NCBI GenBank assembly: GCA_039090855.1
Contig: CM077034.1
Coordinates: 222,234,331 to 222,298,330, forward strand
Length of the DNA stretch: 64,000 nucleotides
Origin: Macrothele yani
Taxonomy: Eukaryota > Arthropoda > Arachnida > Araneae > Macrothelidae
Direction of reading: 5' to 3'
Positions 1 through 9,634 of this stretch are shown here, in pieces (position 1 is the stretch's first letter; every line of letters starts with the position of its first letter). The position numbers were made by a program, and so were the translations under genes. Under the pieces are notes generated by a model. The model saw only the letters and a program-made list of their open reading frames with translations, was not told where the DNA came from and did not search any database.

Positions 1-73
1 CTTAAATCAAATTAACTCGTATTATGAGACATCAATTTAATAAAACCTTATGATATTTCAAAAACAGATTAAA

Positions 74-120
74 AGACATGAGTACTTTCGGGCCATCGCA
101 TGGCCCATCTTCAGATGGAA
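74..120 (-). ncRNA. Hammerhead-type ribozyme motif, family C, left arm
   Basis: Read on the minus strand: CTGAAGA (108-114), one unpaired T, stem II GGGCCAT/ATGGCCC around a GCG loop, then GAAA (86-89) and GTACTCATGTC. Core and stem II fit the minimal hammerhead variants known from PLE terminal repeats. I could not assign stem III or the cleavage site with certainty. Confidence 0.6.
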
Positions 121-160
121 CAGCTAAATTGACAAGATCCGCATAATATATACACACATA

Positions 161-1838
161 CGAACGCGTCAAAGTCGGTTGTTGTACATCTATGCAAGGC
201 GTTATTACACCCGAGGCGTTTGTGAACCACATCCTCGACCTCACCCGGGAAGTTGAGTCCGTTCTCTTGGACTCGCGGGTCACTTCCTCAGGGAGAGAGA
301 AGGTGAAAGCTGCCCTGAGCAGTGTTAGAGACGCTTGTTACGAGCAAGCAGCACGGGTAGCCTATGTCGAAGGCAGGCTGTCCGTGCGGTATGAGTCGGG
401 CTGCGAGGCCGACGTGAAAGCGGCTTCCTACGCCGAAGTGGCTAGGAAGGGGGCTAACAAGGCGAAAGGGCCTTCGCCCGCCCCAATTGAGATTAAAAAG
501 AAGGTAAAGTCGGCAGACAGGTGACACGTGCTTTTAGTCTACCCGACAGTTGAGAGTGCGTCCTCAGAGGACACTAAGAAAACCCATAAAACTGCAGTAA
601 ACCCAACTAAACTGCAGATAGGGGTCAAGAGCTTAAGGAGCATAAGGAAAGGAGGGGTTGCGGTGGAGTGTTCCCATCCCGGGGAGCTCGACCGCCTTGC
701 TCAGGAGTTGAGAAGCAATACGCTGACCAAGGATTGCACACTTCCCACGGCCCCACGAAAGAGAAACCCCCGGTTGATAGTGTATGGGGTCGACGGGGTT
801 CTCTCAGGGAATGAGTTCAAGCAGGCGGTTTGCAGGCAGAACCCAGAGCTCGAGAGCGGGTTCAAAGCCTGTTTTCCCATCAAGGGCAAGGGAGGTAGGG
901 TCCACTGGGTGGCAGACGTGGATCCCAAGGCCTTCAAGCACTTGGTGAGGCGGAAGACACTGAACTTGGGTTGGTCAGTGCTCCGTCCAAAGGAATTTTT
1001 GAGGGAGGTCAGGCGCTTTTGGTGCAATGGCTTCGGCCATTTCCGAGGCAACTGTCCCGAGACAGATGCAAGGTGCGGCAATTGTGGTGAAGTTGGGCAC
1101 GAGCACCACCAGTGTGCAGCCGCACCGAACTGCAGCAACTGCACCGCTGCGAATGCCAAGTTCCGTCTGAAACTGGACGTCTCACACTCCAGCTTCAGTA
1201 AGACATGTCCTAGTCTTCTTAGGGAACTTGAGCAAAGGAAGAGTCGGGTTAACTATTGTTGACGGATGGTAGTACCCTTGGAGGTACGCAGCTCTCGATA
1301 TTGAGATTTTCGGTCTATTGACCAAGGTGTTTGAGATAACCCTGGCCTGGGGTCATCACCACAGCACTGGCCCTAGCGCTGTGGAAAATGTTGTTTTGTG
1401 ACGTAATTTAATATTTCTCAGTGTTTGAATATTGTGAGAGGGGTGCATGAGACCCTCATAGTGAAATGTGCATGTTTGTATTTTACTCAAGATACCTAAT
1501 AAAGGACATTTGTCCCAAAAAAACTCGCGTTGGCGGGCGATCTCCCGGCCACGAAATAGGGTTTTCTTGAAAAGTTGCTTGCCCCAACTGCCCATAGCAC
1601 GTCGCACACACAGGTTGTGACAGAAGGGTGTAAGGTACCGGTCCCGTGGGGGAGGCAGATCCCCACAGGTCTCTAGACCGAATCTGTCCGAGTGGAAGAC
1701 TGTGGTTTCCGGTGACTGACAGGCTAGCTGTCGGAACGCCGTCAGGGATCCTATCAATCCCAAATTATTCGAGAGAGTTCCGCATTTCCCTGCGAAGTCG
1801 GCACTTTGACGGTGCAGGTAAAGTCATCAGCTAGTGTT
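161..1838 (+). mobile_element. Non-autonomous LINE derivative (ORF1 only) with 5-bp target duplication
   Basis: The ends are exact because the undisturbed right arm of the fold-back shows the empty site. ACATA is duplicated at 156-160 and 1839-1843. The 1678-bp insert starts CGAACGCGTC and ends CAGCTAGTGTT, with no terminal inverted repeats and no poly-A tail. It holds one ORF1-type gene and about 570 bp of downstream sequence, but no endonuclease or reverse transcriptase. I infer a LINE with its ORF2 deleted, or an element mobilised in trans. The 3' part (1263-1838) contains no recognisable gene. Confidence 0.6.
192..1262 (+). pseudogene. LINE ORF1 (gag-like, CCHC zinc knuckles) with one in-frame stop
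   Basis: One reading frame of about 356 codons is broken only by TGA at 522-524; translation on either side is in the same frame (SADR, stop, HVLLVYPT). The N-terminal third has charged, probably helical sequence. The C-terminal part contains a zinc-knuckle region: a first knuckle ending CNGFGHFRGNC that seems to have lost its first cysteine, a complete CGNCGEVGHEHHQC, and a final CSNC. This arrangement is typical of the nucleic-acid-binding ORF1 of R1/Jockey-group LINEs, where it coats template RNA. The exact clade is not determined. The stop could be a CGA-to-TGA change. Confidence 0.75.
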
Positions 1839-2302
1839 ACATATATGCAAAGAAGGAAGAAATTCCTCCCGGCACATTATCCCATGGTTATAGGTAATTC
1901 AAAGCCCCTAGGATTAGAGTTAATTAATACCTTATAGGCATTGGGGAGCTCATACGGCATATAGTCATTACAACAAATATTTTGTGAGTGAAAAATGAAA
2001 ATGCTCTCAGTAAGAAACAGCGTGCTGCGATTTTTAGGGGTAACCACAATTTTAAAATTTTCCCAGTCCGGATATAAGATCCCTTTTGGGAAAATTTTAA
2101 AATTGTGGTTACCCCTAAAAATCGCAGCACGCTGTTTCTTACTGAGAGCATGTTCATTTTTCACTCACAAAATATTTGTTGTAATGACTATATGCCGTAT
2201 GAGCTCCCCAATGCCTATAAGGTATTAATTAACTCAAATCCTAGGGGGGCTTTGAATTACCTATAACCGTGGGATAATGTGCCGGAAGAATTTCTTCCTT
2301 CT
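1839..2302. repeat. ~460-bp palindrome forming the centre of the fold-back
   Basis: The arms 1839-2065 and 2087-2302 are almost perfect reverse complements, separated by about 21 bases. A transcript would fold into a hairpin with more than 200 base pairs. The open frames inside are mirror images of each other and not genes. Confidence 0.9.
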
Positions 2303-2348
2303 TTGCATATATGTGTGTATATATTATGCGGATCTTGTCAATTTAGCT

Positions 2349-2396
2349 GTTCCATCTGAAGATGTGCCATGCGATGGCCCGAAAGTACTCACGTCT
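2349..2396 (+). ncRNA. Hammerhead-type ribozyme motif, family C, right arm
   Basis: CTGAAGA at 2356-2362, unpaired T, stem II GTGCCAT/ATGGCCC with one mismatch, GAAA at 2381-2384, then GTACTCACGTC. It is the partner of the minus-strand motif at 74-120; the single stem mismatch suggests decay of this copy. Confidence 0.55.
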
Positions 2397-2464
2397 TTTA
2401 ATCTGTTTTTAAAATATCATAAGGTTTTATTAAATTGATGTCTCATAATATGAGTTAATTTGAC

Positions 2465-2854
2465 GTGAGATATAGTTTGTGCGACTCATCAGTATTGGAA
2501 TATCTTCCTTATTTCCATGAATTAACTCGCGCCCAACGTGATTATATGTATACTTCAAAGGCTAATTCTGCAACTCAGTGTCGATCTGCTTTATACACTT
2601 ATTTTTTCATACTGGCAAACATTTTTATTTATACATTTTTTATTAGTCATGCTAATGATGTTATTTGTTTGCCTTTATTAAGTGCTCAGAACCATTTATG
2701 TAATCAATATAAATCACAGTTAATCTGAAGACTCCCGTTAGAATATCGCATTGCTCGTAAAACCGCACAATTGTCTAAATTCCATTCAATGTGGATGTCT
2801 GCTACAGGATGGTTCTCTGTTCACCGCAATAGAATCCGTCTTAGAAGTAATTAA
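2465..2854 (+). pseudogene. Unrecognised ORF with one in-frame stop, next to the fold-back
   Basis: The frame opens at ATG 2465, meets TGA at 2726-2728, and continues in frame to TAA at 2852-2854 (about 128 codons plus stops). The second part, ending WMSATGWFSVHRNRIRLRSN, is basic and looks like real protein sequence. The middle has a hydrophobic run (FFILANIFIYTFFI). I do not recognise the family. It abuts the outer end of the fold-back and could be part of the same retroelement or of the sequence it entered. Confidence 0.35.
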
Positions 2855-3654
2855 CTTATAAATTATCGCTTGTTATGCTTTCGATTAATGGTTTCTTTAA
2901 TAATATGTTCCTTCTATGTTATGCTTTTTTTCTCATGTAGAGACGTTTCCTTTTACCAGCTGCTTCGCACGTGTTTGCTGATCTGCCGCCAACACTTCGA
3001 AACGGCAGTGCGCTTTATCTCTTTCAAGTGGTCTGACCTACTTTCATTTACTGCGCACTGAGCCGTTACCGCTGGGCGCGCTATCCGCAGAAACCTCGGA
3101 CGTCACGCTACTCGTCTGTGTGCTTAAGTCCCTGTTCCATCCTCCATGCAAAGGGCGTTTGAGTCAGGCATTCCTGTTCTCCCCCACTTTCCCTCCTAAA
3201 CACCAACATCAGGACAGCGGAGTTATTGTCTAACGTATGAGTAGAAAGGGGGGGGGACACGATCACAGTCGAGTTCGTGAACAAAAAAAGACGTGGTTTG
3301 AAAAAATTTACTAAGCATCTGCATGAAAAAAAAAAAAAAAAGGGAGGGAAGAAAGTCTTATCGAAAACAAATTTGGCATAAGGGCCGCACACCCGAAAAA
3401 TTTCACTTTTAGTAACGTAAGAGCCACGGCTCTTAACCCAAAAATTACGGCTCTTAGCCCAAAAATTACGGTACTTACAATAAAAAATATGATTATTAAT
3501 AATATAGATAACAGCAGCGGTCTGGAAAAGGCAGGTGTATATGAGATACCAATCATCAATACCCATCCTATGTCTTACATACAGAGCACAAAAAACAAAT
3601 AAAAACACTGTCTTAAACAAAACAAAGAATTCACAAAAAAAAAAAAAAACGGAA
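2855..3654. other. Gene-free stretch with short direct repeats and homopolymers
   Basis: No coding signal is visible. At about 3420-3475 the phrase CGGCTCTTAGCCCAAAAATTA is repeated nearly three times. There are runs of G (3248), A (3324) and A (3636). Confidence 0.6.
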
Positions 3655-3795
3655 GCAAAGACTGCTTTGATCCAATACTGTTTGGAGAATCATGAATACC
3701 CAAAATTAGAAGAAATTAAAATTATTAAATATTGTGAAAATGAAAGACACCTACCTACGTATCGCAGAATCAGTATTGATAGAAAAAAAAAATAG
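3655..3795 (+). pseudogene. PLE C-terminal coding fragment (family D)
   Basis: The translation KTALIQYCLENHEYPKLEEI aligns with the fragment at 62245-62442 (AALIQYCLANQKYPKFENIK). Both resemble the region that follows the GIY-YIG motif in Penelope-like proteins, where a conserved C/H-containing helix precedes an I-K-E-A-I-E-I-like end. A minus-strand hammerhead-type motif lies about 100 bp downstream. The fragment is short, so the assignment rests mainly on the second copy. Confidence 0.45.
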
Positions 3796-3892
3796 TGATA
3801 AAGAATTAATTAAAATGGTAGTATTAAAAGAAATCCGTCTTGTTGCAGGATGATATTTATTCAGCTAAAAAATGAAATCTATATACAGTTTA

Positions 3893-3945
3893 AAAACACA
3901 TGAGCACTTTCGGTGTCACATTGATACCTTCATCAGATGTAATTT
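3893..3945 (-). ncRNA. Hammerhead-type ribozyme motif
   Basis: On the minus strand: CTGATGA (3930-3936), unpaired A, stem II GGTATC/GACACC with an AATGT loop, GAAA (3908-3911), then GTGCTCATGTG. The tail is almost the same as in the motif at 74-120 (GTACTCATGTC), so they belong to related families. Confidence 0.55.
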
Positions 3946-4143
3946 CACCATGTGGCTACATGCTGGTCTTAAGTACGTGGAGTAGATGCATCATGGGAAA
4001 GGTAATGTCAATGTCACATGATATACCAGATAACAAGACAATCAAAAAAAGGCATAGTTAGCCAATGATCATAGTGTCTACCGTAATTAAAATGGAACAT
4101 AAAAATAAAAGCAATAGAAGAAGAAAATGAAAGAAAAATCGCC

Positions 4144-4364
4144 GCCCTGGTGGCGCAGTGGTCTAAGCAATGGCCTCTGATCGTTCGTCCGAACGGGGTC
4201 CGGGTTCGAATCCCGGTGAGGCATGGATGTTGTGTCTGTCTTACGGCACTGGCTCTCTCCCTTCCCTGGAACCAGTGACCCTAAATTAGGGACGGGCGAC
4301 TGCTTATAGCCCATTGAGTTGCTCACAGTGGTCGTTAAACCTCCAATCAAAAAAAAAAAAAAAA
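4144..4364 (+). mobile_element. tRNA-derived SINE, complete copy
   Basis: The head has pol III box A (GTGGCGCAGTGGTCTAAG) and box B (GGTTCGAATCCC) about 40 bp apart. The body continues through CCCTGGAACCAGTGACCC to a 16-base poly-A. A second full copy lies at 61704-61923, a head fragment at 16874, and a diverged copy at about 63415. The relevant LINE partner is not identified. Confidence 0.85.
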
Positions 4365-4484
4365 TCAGGATTATGCAATAGATGGAGCCACGGTAGAGGG
4401 TTTGAGGACAACATCGAGGCTGGCCCAGACGTTGACCCCTTCGCTCACTCATTCTGCGGCAGCAGACAAAGCAACATCACTGGC

Positions 4485-4530
4485 GCTTCCTGATGATGGC
4501 TGTCGAATGACTGAAAGTACTTGAGGCAGA
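4485..4530 (+). ncRNA. Decayed hammerhead-type motif
   Basis: CTGATGA at 4490-4496 and GAAA at 4513-4516, followed by GTACTTGAGG as in family C/D motifs. Stem II is reduced to GTC/GAC around GAAT, so this copy is probably inactive. Confidence 0.35.
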
Positions 4531-4891
4531 TTTTTGTAGCGAAGGTAGGGTTAAGTTAAAATGGTTAGTCAACATGGTCTTTGGTAATGAGATAGAGGTA
4601 AGATGACATCGAGGACACCCATAAGGGGGGGGGGATCAACCCCCAGCCGTTGGTATAGCCAAATTTTTGATAAATTTAAAACACTAAAATAGACGAAACC
4701 TTTTTTTAAAGCATTTTTTGAAAATAATAAGATATTAATGATTGATTGTATCAATTATTTTTGTTATATTTTAGTATTTTGTACATTTACTTACTAAAAT
4801 GTTTGACAGCCTTGAAGAAGGTAAGGATTTTTCTTAGCCCCCCCCCCCTCCTCCTAAAAGTACTCATATGGGCACCACTGGATGACATAAA
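4531..4891. other. Gene-free AT-rich stretch
   Basis: No ORF or known repeat is visible. It holds a G10 run (4626-4635) and a C-rich run (4839-4848). Confidence 0.6.
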
Positions 4892-4893
4892 TA

Positions 4894-6112
4894 CACTATC
4901 TACCAACAAGTAATTGGACACCTGGGATAGCAAAGGAAAACAAAGTTTATTCACCTTCAATAATGGGTGGAGCCTCCATGAGCGGCGATTACAGCTGCGA
5001 CCCTCCGGAGCATACTCTCAACCAGGCGTTGTACGACGGCTAGCGGTATTTTATTCCACTTGGCTTGGAGAAGACAGGTCAGTTCCTTCACCGATTTCGG
5101 ACGGTGGGGGCACCCCTTAAGTCGACGCTACAACTCGTCCCAGAGGTGCTCGATGGGGTTAACGTCCAGGCTCTGCGCAGGCCAGTCCATTCGATTAACC
5201 CCATTGTCACCACACCAAGCCATGGTGGGCCTCGCAACATGACAGGTGGCATTGTCATCCTGAAAGTAACATGGGTTCGCCCCGTAAAACTGCCACAACG
5301 TAGGAAGCGCATGGTCATCCAAAATGGTGCAGTAGGTCTTGGTGTTGAGTCTACCAGGAATTGCGACCAAGGGTCCCGTGCCATACCAAGAGAAACACCC
5401 CCATAGCATAATTCCACCGCCGCCGAACTTCACAGTTGGCACAATACATTCCGGCAGGAGGCATTCTCCAGACAGACGCCAAACCCAGACCTTGCCATCC
5501 GAACGGTAGAGGGCGTACCTTGATTCGTCGCTCCAGAGAACCTGTTTCCACTGTTCAACGGTCCACTGTCGACGTTCTTTGCACCATGTTAGCCGAGCAG
5601 CGCTATTGGACTTGGTGATCAAAGGCTTGTGGGCGGCAGCACGTCCATTATAACCGAGCAGATGGGCTTCCTTACGGATGGTATTCATCGAAAGAACACT
5701 CCCGGATGCCTGTTGAAACTCCTCGCGGATGTGGCCCATCGATTTGGTGCAGTTCTTCCGAATTTCCCTGGACAGCACCCGTCGGTCTCTAACTCCCAGT
5801 TTTGTGGGTCTGCCGCGTCGGGGCACATTCCGACAGTCACCTCTCATCTTCCACTTGCCAATCACGTAGGCCACTCTCGATTTTGGGTACTTCAACTCGC
5901 TGGATATGTCACGTATAGATGGGCCATTTCTGTGATACCCGACGATTACACCTTTCTCGAAATCAGAGAGCTCCGAACTGCGTGGCATCTTGCATGCGAC
6001 TGGTTGCGTTGTTGTTTCCCACACGATATTTAACGGAGGCGGCCGTGACGTACATCAGGACCGCAGATATCTTCGATTGCAGGGGTGTCCAATTACTTGT
6101 TGGTAGATAGGG
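4894..6112 (-). mobile_element. Tc1-type element, complete, DD34E
   Basis: The terminal inverted repeats are about 29 bp with one mismatch (inner part ACCAACAAGTAATTGGACAC at 4902-4921, reverse complement at 6084-6104). TA dinucleotides at 4892-4893 and 6113-6114 are the target duplication. Length is 1219 bp. The transposase reads on the minus strand and has a single stop codon, so the copy is young compared with most in the window. Confidence 0.9.
4957..5988 (-). pseudogene. Tc1-type transposase with one TAG
   Basis: About 343 codons from [13 protein letters not shown], the start typical of the family; an upstream ATG at 6024 is in frame but less likely. The N-terminal paired-type helix-turn-helix includes GRPTKLG. 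The catalytic triad is visible: [13 protein letters not shown], and NPIEHLW, with 34 residues between the second D and E. Only TAG at 5128-5130 breaks it, just after HLWDEL; the frame then continues to TGA at 4957-4959, giving the normal family length. No indel is seen. Confidence 0.88.
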
Positions 6113-6114
6113 TA

Positions 6115-7218
6115 GAATCAAAGCCAGCTTGTTTTGTATATAGTGTATATAGGTTGTAGAGTTGTGTTGCAATTAGGTTGGTGTTTTAAGTGTTAGCTTT
6201 GATGTATGTGTGAGAATTGTTGGATGTTACCGTTTGTGAAATGAATGTATGTGAGCATGTTTCTTGAGATCTCTGAGTTTAGTTTGTGTTAATATATGAA
6301 TTCAATGGAGTGAGCAAATATTTTAAAGTTAGAATGAACTACAAGCCGGTGCAAAGTAGCTTCGCGTGTCTTGAAGTGCTCATTTAAATACATGGAATAT
6401 ACAACGGTGGAAGAGAATAACTTGCCCTGCTGAAACCTACAGAACCCCCACCCCCCACCCCCCACCCCAAAAAAAACGTGCAGGAAATGTCAGCGAAGGA
6501 AACCTCAAAGGATAAGTTTTTATGTATTATTACTATGTGTAACAAGAAGTTACAAAAAAAAAAAAAAAAAAAATCCAATGTTCATTCGACCCAGTGCTTC
6601 TCCAGCAATGTTTTATTTTGCTGGTAAAAAAATATGTATGAAATTAATTTCCTTTGTTAAAAGTTATAATGAACTGGATGCAGTTCATGTAAAATGTTTG
6701 TTCACTTCATTTTTAGTTCAACATAATTTATCAATTAGTGTTCCTCAGTCACTCTTATTTATTTCATTTTTTTTTTTTTTTGACTGTCTCATGATCTGTC
6801 TCTCCTAAGATACCTCCTAGCATGAAAATGGTTTGTTTTTGAAAACATTTAGTACATGACAATGTGGGATACAACCCTATTATATTGGGGCTCAGAACAC
6901 ATCTTTTCAGATGCAAACGTCCCTAAAGATAAATTTTTATCTCTTTATAGATCATAATGATAGCATAGTAATGGGAAGCTATGTGTAGATTCTATTTTAA
7001 TTGATATAAATGTGCCAATCAATTCAAACATCTGTAGTCGTATCGTTTAAAAGTTGGTACTTGATTTGGGTGACATCGTTTTTAATCGATATGTTCATAA
7101 CAGTTAATCAATATGGAATATATCGAATTTTTTTAAAAAAAAATTATGGATTTCAGTTTCTGAAAATTGCTTGCGGAAATCAGGAAAGATAGTGAAAATA
7201 AGTGATGGACCAGGAAGA
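6115..7218. other. Gene-free stretch
   Basis: No coding sequence is supported. It contains a run of CCCCCCA units (6446-6468), a 21-base A run (6554-6574) and a T15 run (6767-6781). The open frames here are compositional. Confidence 0.6.
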
Positions 7219-7490
7219 TGAAAACTGTTGATGACATCATGATCAAGGTAAAAAACTTGAAATGGAAATGGGCTGAAAGAACTGACCATTGTTGGGTAAC
7301 TCAAATACTAGACTAGATTCCAAGGAGACCCAGAAAAAGACCACATGGGAGAAGTGTGGATGAAGTTCAAGTGCATGCTGGAATGACTTGGAAGGGAATT
7401 GCTCAAAGCAGAGAGTTGTGGAAGGAACCTGGAGAGAGACCTTCATCCAACAGTGGATTAAGAATGGTTGATGATTATCCTTCAGTTTCA
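7219..7490 (+). pseudogene. C-terminal tail of a LINE reverse transcriptase
   Basis: The translation includes LKWKWAERTDHCWVTQILD, a stop, IPRRPRKRPHGRSVDEVQVH, then AGMTWKGIAQSRELWKEPGE. The order KWKWAGH..RRTD..W, PRRPRGRP, W..IAQ.R..W is the hallmark of the tail after the RT domain in a widespread LINE type of arthropods. Upstream RT is absent: a 5'-truncated, decayed copy. Confidence 0.7.
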
Positions 7491-7554
7491 CATTTATCTA
7501 TCTCAACTTTATACTAGTATAAAAGTCTTTACTAAGTATCCTAACGATAAATTA

Positions 7555-8842
7555 TTGGGTATATAAATAAGTTTTGAGGGATTTGAGGTGAACAAAACAC
7601 GTTGCTGGAGAACAGAAACAATATTTTAATATTAATCGAAGTGTGCTCCCTCTGAAGCTACAACTTTACTTCATCTTTCGGGCAGTGAACATATGCCCCA
7701 AAGGAAGAATTCCGGTCCCTTGGAAGAGATCCAGTTGTCCAGCCAATTTTTGATGTCTTCATAAGAACTAAACCGTTCTCCAGAAAGTGCTGACTACATC
7801 GACCAGAACAAATGGTAATCTGATGGCGCAATATCTGGCGAATATGGCGGGTGGGGTAGAACTTCCCAGTCGGATCCTTCGAAGTACTTTTTCACAGGTC
7901 GAGAAACATGTGATCTTGCGCTGTCATGCTGTAAGATGACTTTGTTGTGTCTATTCTCCCATTCCGGTCGTTTTTGCGTGAGAGCTAATTTTGAACGCAT
8001 TAATTGGGTTTGATACCGATCACCAGTAATAGTTTCTGACGGTTTCAGCAGTTCATAGTGGATCACACCTTTCTGGTCCCACCAGATACACAGCATTACC
8101 TTTGAACCATGGATATAGCGTTTTGGCGTTGAAGGACCTGGTTCACCAGGCTTCACCCATGCTTTCTGCCATTTAGGGTTATCGTACCATATCCATTTCT
8201 CGTCGGCAGTAATAATACGATGCAAAAAAAACTTTCTTTTTTGCCTTTGAAGCAACAATTCGCAAATGGTTTTTCGACGTTCCAGGTCTCTTTCCCACAA
8301 AGCATGTGGAACTCAATTCCCTTCTTTTTACACCATTCCCATGGCAGCTAAACGTTGTGAAATGCATGGTTGACTAACATTTAATGCTGCTGCTAGTTCT
8401 TTTTGGGTCTGGCACGAATCCCCGTCGAGTAAAGCTTCCAATTCGGCATCAGCAATTTTTTTGGGTGGTCCAGAACGTTCTTTATCACTGACATCGAAAT
8501 CGTTCCTTTTTAATCGTCTAAACCAATACTCACATGTTTTTATGGATGGGGAATGTTCACCATAGATTTCTGACATTAAACGACAGCTGTCGGCAGCACT
8601 TTTCTTGACAATAAAGTAATGCACTAACACTTCTCGCAAATGCTGTCTTGTCGGGACGAAAGTTGCCATTTTCCATCGAGTAAAACAAATACGTCTTCGC
8701 ACCTCAATCGAGCGTCGTATGCTGACTCTGACAGCTGGCGTCTCGTACTGCGATATCGCAGTGTTACCACCTTAAAATATATGCGAGCAGTAATAAGTAC
8801 GACACCGAACGGAAATCCCTAAAAACTTATTTTTATACCCAA
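7555..8842 (-). mobile_element. mariner element, complete, DD34D
   Basis: The TIRs begin TTGGGTATATAAATAAG (7555) and are matched by the reverse complement ending at 8842, about 30 bp with few mismatches. TA flanks lie at 7553-7554 and 8843-8844. The length of 1288 bp is normal for mariner. The gene is on the minus strand. Confidence 0.9.
7632..8669 (-). pseudogene. mariner transposase with four stops and no frameshift
   Basis: The likely start is MATFVPTRQHLREVL at 8669. A single frame of 346 codons runs to TAA at 7632-7634. The stops are TAA 8328-8330, TGA 8313-8315, TAG 7794-7796 and TGA 7671-7673; two of them stand where the family usually has W (TGG to TGA). Visible motifs are the N-terminal helix-turn-helix, ITADEKW (first D), QHDSARSH (second D) and YSPDIAPSDYHLF (third D, 34 residues apart), and the end SEGAHFD. 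Decay is by substitution only. Confidence 0.88.
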
Positions 8843-8844
8843 TA

Positions 8845-9388
8845 CTTAATGTGGTTTTATGAAATCTTGTTCTCCTAGTGTTTCTACTAATATATGCATA
8901 AATGAATTTAGATTTTGTTTTTCTTACTTTTAGCGACTTTATAAGAAGGCTGCTGAAAGATGGTATAGCCACAGTTGGGGTTGGTTTTCCCGCAACAACT
9001 CTGCAAACTGCTCGTGCTCGTTTCTGCATATCTGCTGCTCACACAAAAGAAATGCTAGATGAGGTAGCGTCAACTATTTATTTGCATTTAATCCTAAAAC
9101 TTGTGTGTTACCAAATTTTATTCCATGCATTGACACTCCTCAGGTGGTAGGGAATCACAAATGGAGGTGGTCACTCTGCACCTTTACCCATGTGCTGCAA
9201 TATTTTTTAATCAATTTTTGTTATTTGTTTCTTGAAATTTACTTGCTCAATATTGACCGAAAGCACAGAAATATGATAAGCAACGCAAGTAGAATTAATT
9301 GCACACACACCTTATAGTAGTGTACAGGCTCCCCTTTCATGTTCTCAACAGCAGCAACATTATTCTTCCACAAAGTCACTGTAGTGCT
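8845..9388. other. Gene-free stretch
   Basis: No ORF, TIR or repeat is recognised. Confidence 0.5.
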
Positions 9389-9592
9389 TTAAGAAAATTT
9401 CCAATCATATTGATTAGTTATATTACCTAGCTGAGAAGAAATTGTGGTTGATGCAACTATGCTTTTGCAGCCTGTCTCTGCGTCACGTCTCACTTTGCAG
9501 CAAAATGCTTGTGGGTCAAACAGGTGGAAATTACACGGTGTGAGGTCAGCGCGGTACCTAGTGTCGGGCACCGGTGAGTTCAATCTGCCCAC
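9389..9592 (-). pseudogene. Possible mariner transposase C-terminal fragment
   Basis: The minus-strand translation contains ADLTPCNFHLFDPQAF, which resembles the third catalytic region SPDLAPCDFHLFGPLK of mariners, with the D changed to N. The remainder is not convincing and no TIR is seen. Confidence 0.3.
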
Positions 9593-9634
9593 TAGGCCTT
9601 ACTGATTCCGAATCTCCCAAACAGGCCCGACGTA

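Larger units (their letters stand above)
8..2463. repeat. PLE-type fold-back (family C), left arm split by a LINE
   Basis: Bases 8-160 plus 1839-2065 form a left arm that is the near-perfect reverse complement of 2087-2463. The right arm is continuous; the left arm is interrupted by the insertion at 161-1838. Each arm carries a hammerhead-type motif close to its outer end. Inverted terminal copies with such motifs are typical of Penelope-like elements, but no reverse transcriptase is present here, so the PLE assignment is inference. Confidence 0.6.

Noticed and set aside
161..1838. DNA transposon interpretation of the ORF1-bearing insert
   Set aside because: It has a 5-bp duplication but no inverted repeats, and its only protein is a LINE-type ORF1.
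1877..2228. Pair of ORFs on opposite strands near 2 kb
   Set aside because: They are the two halves of one palindrome read in mirror image.
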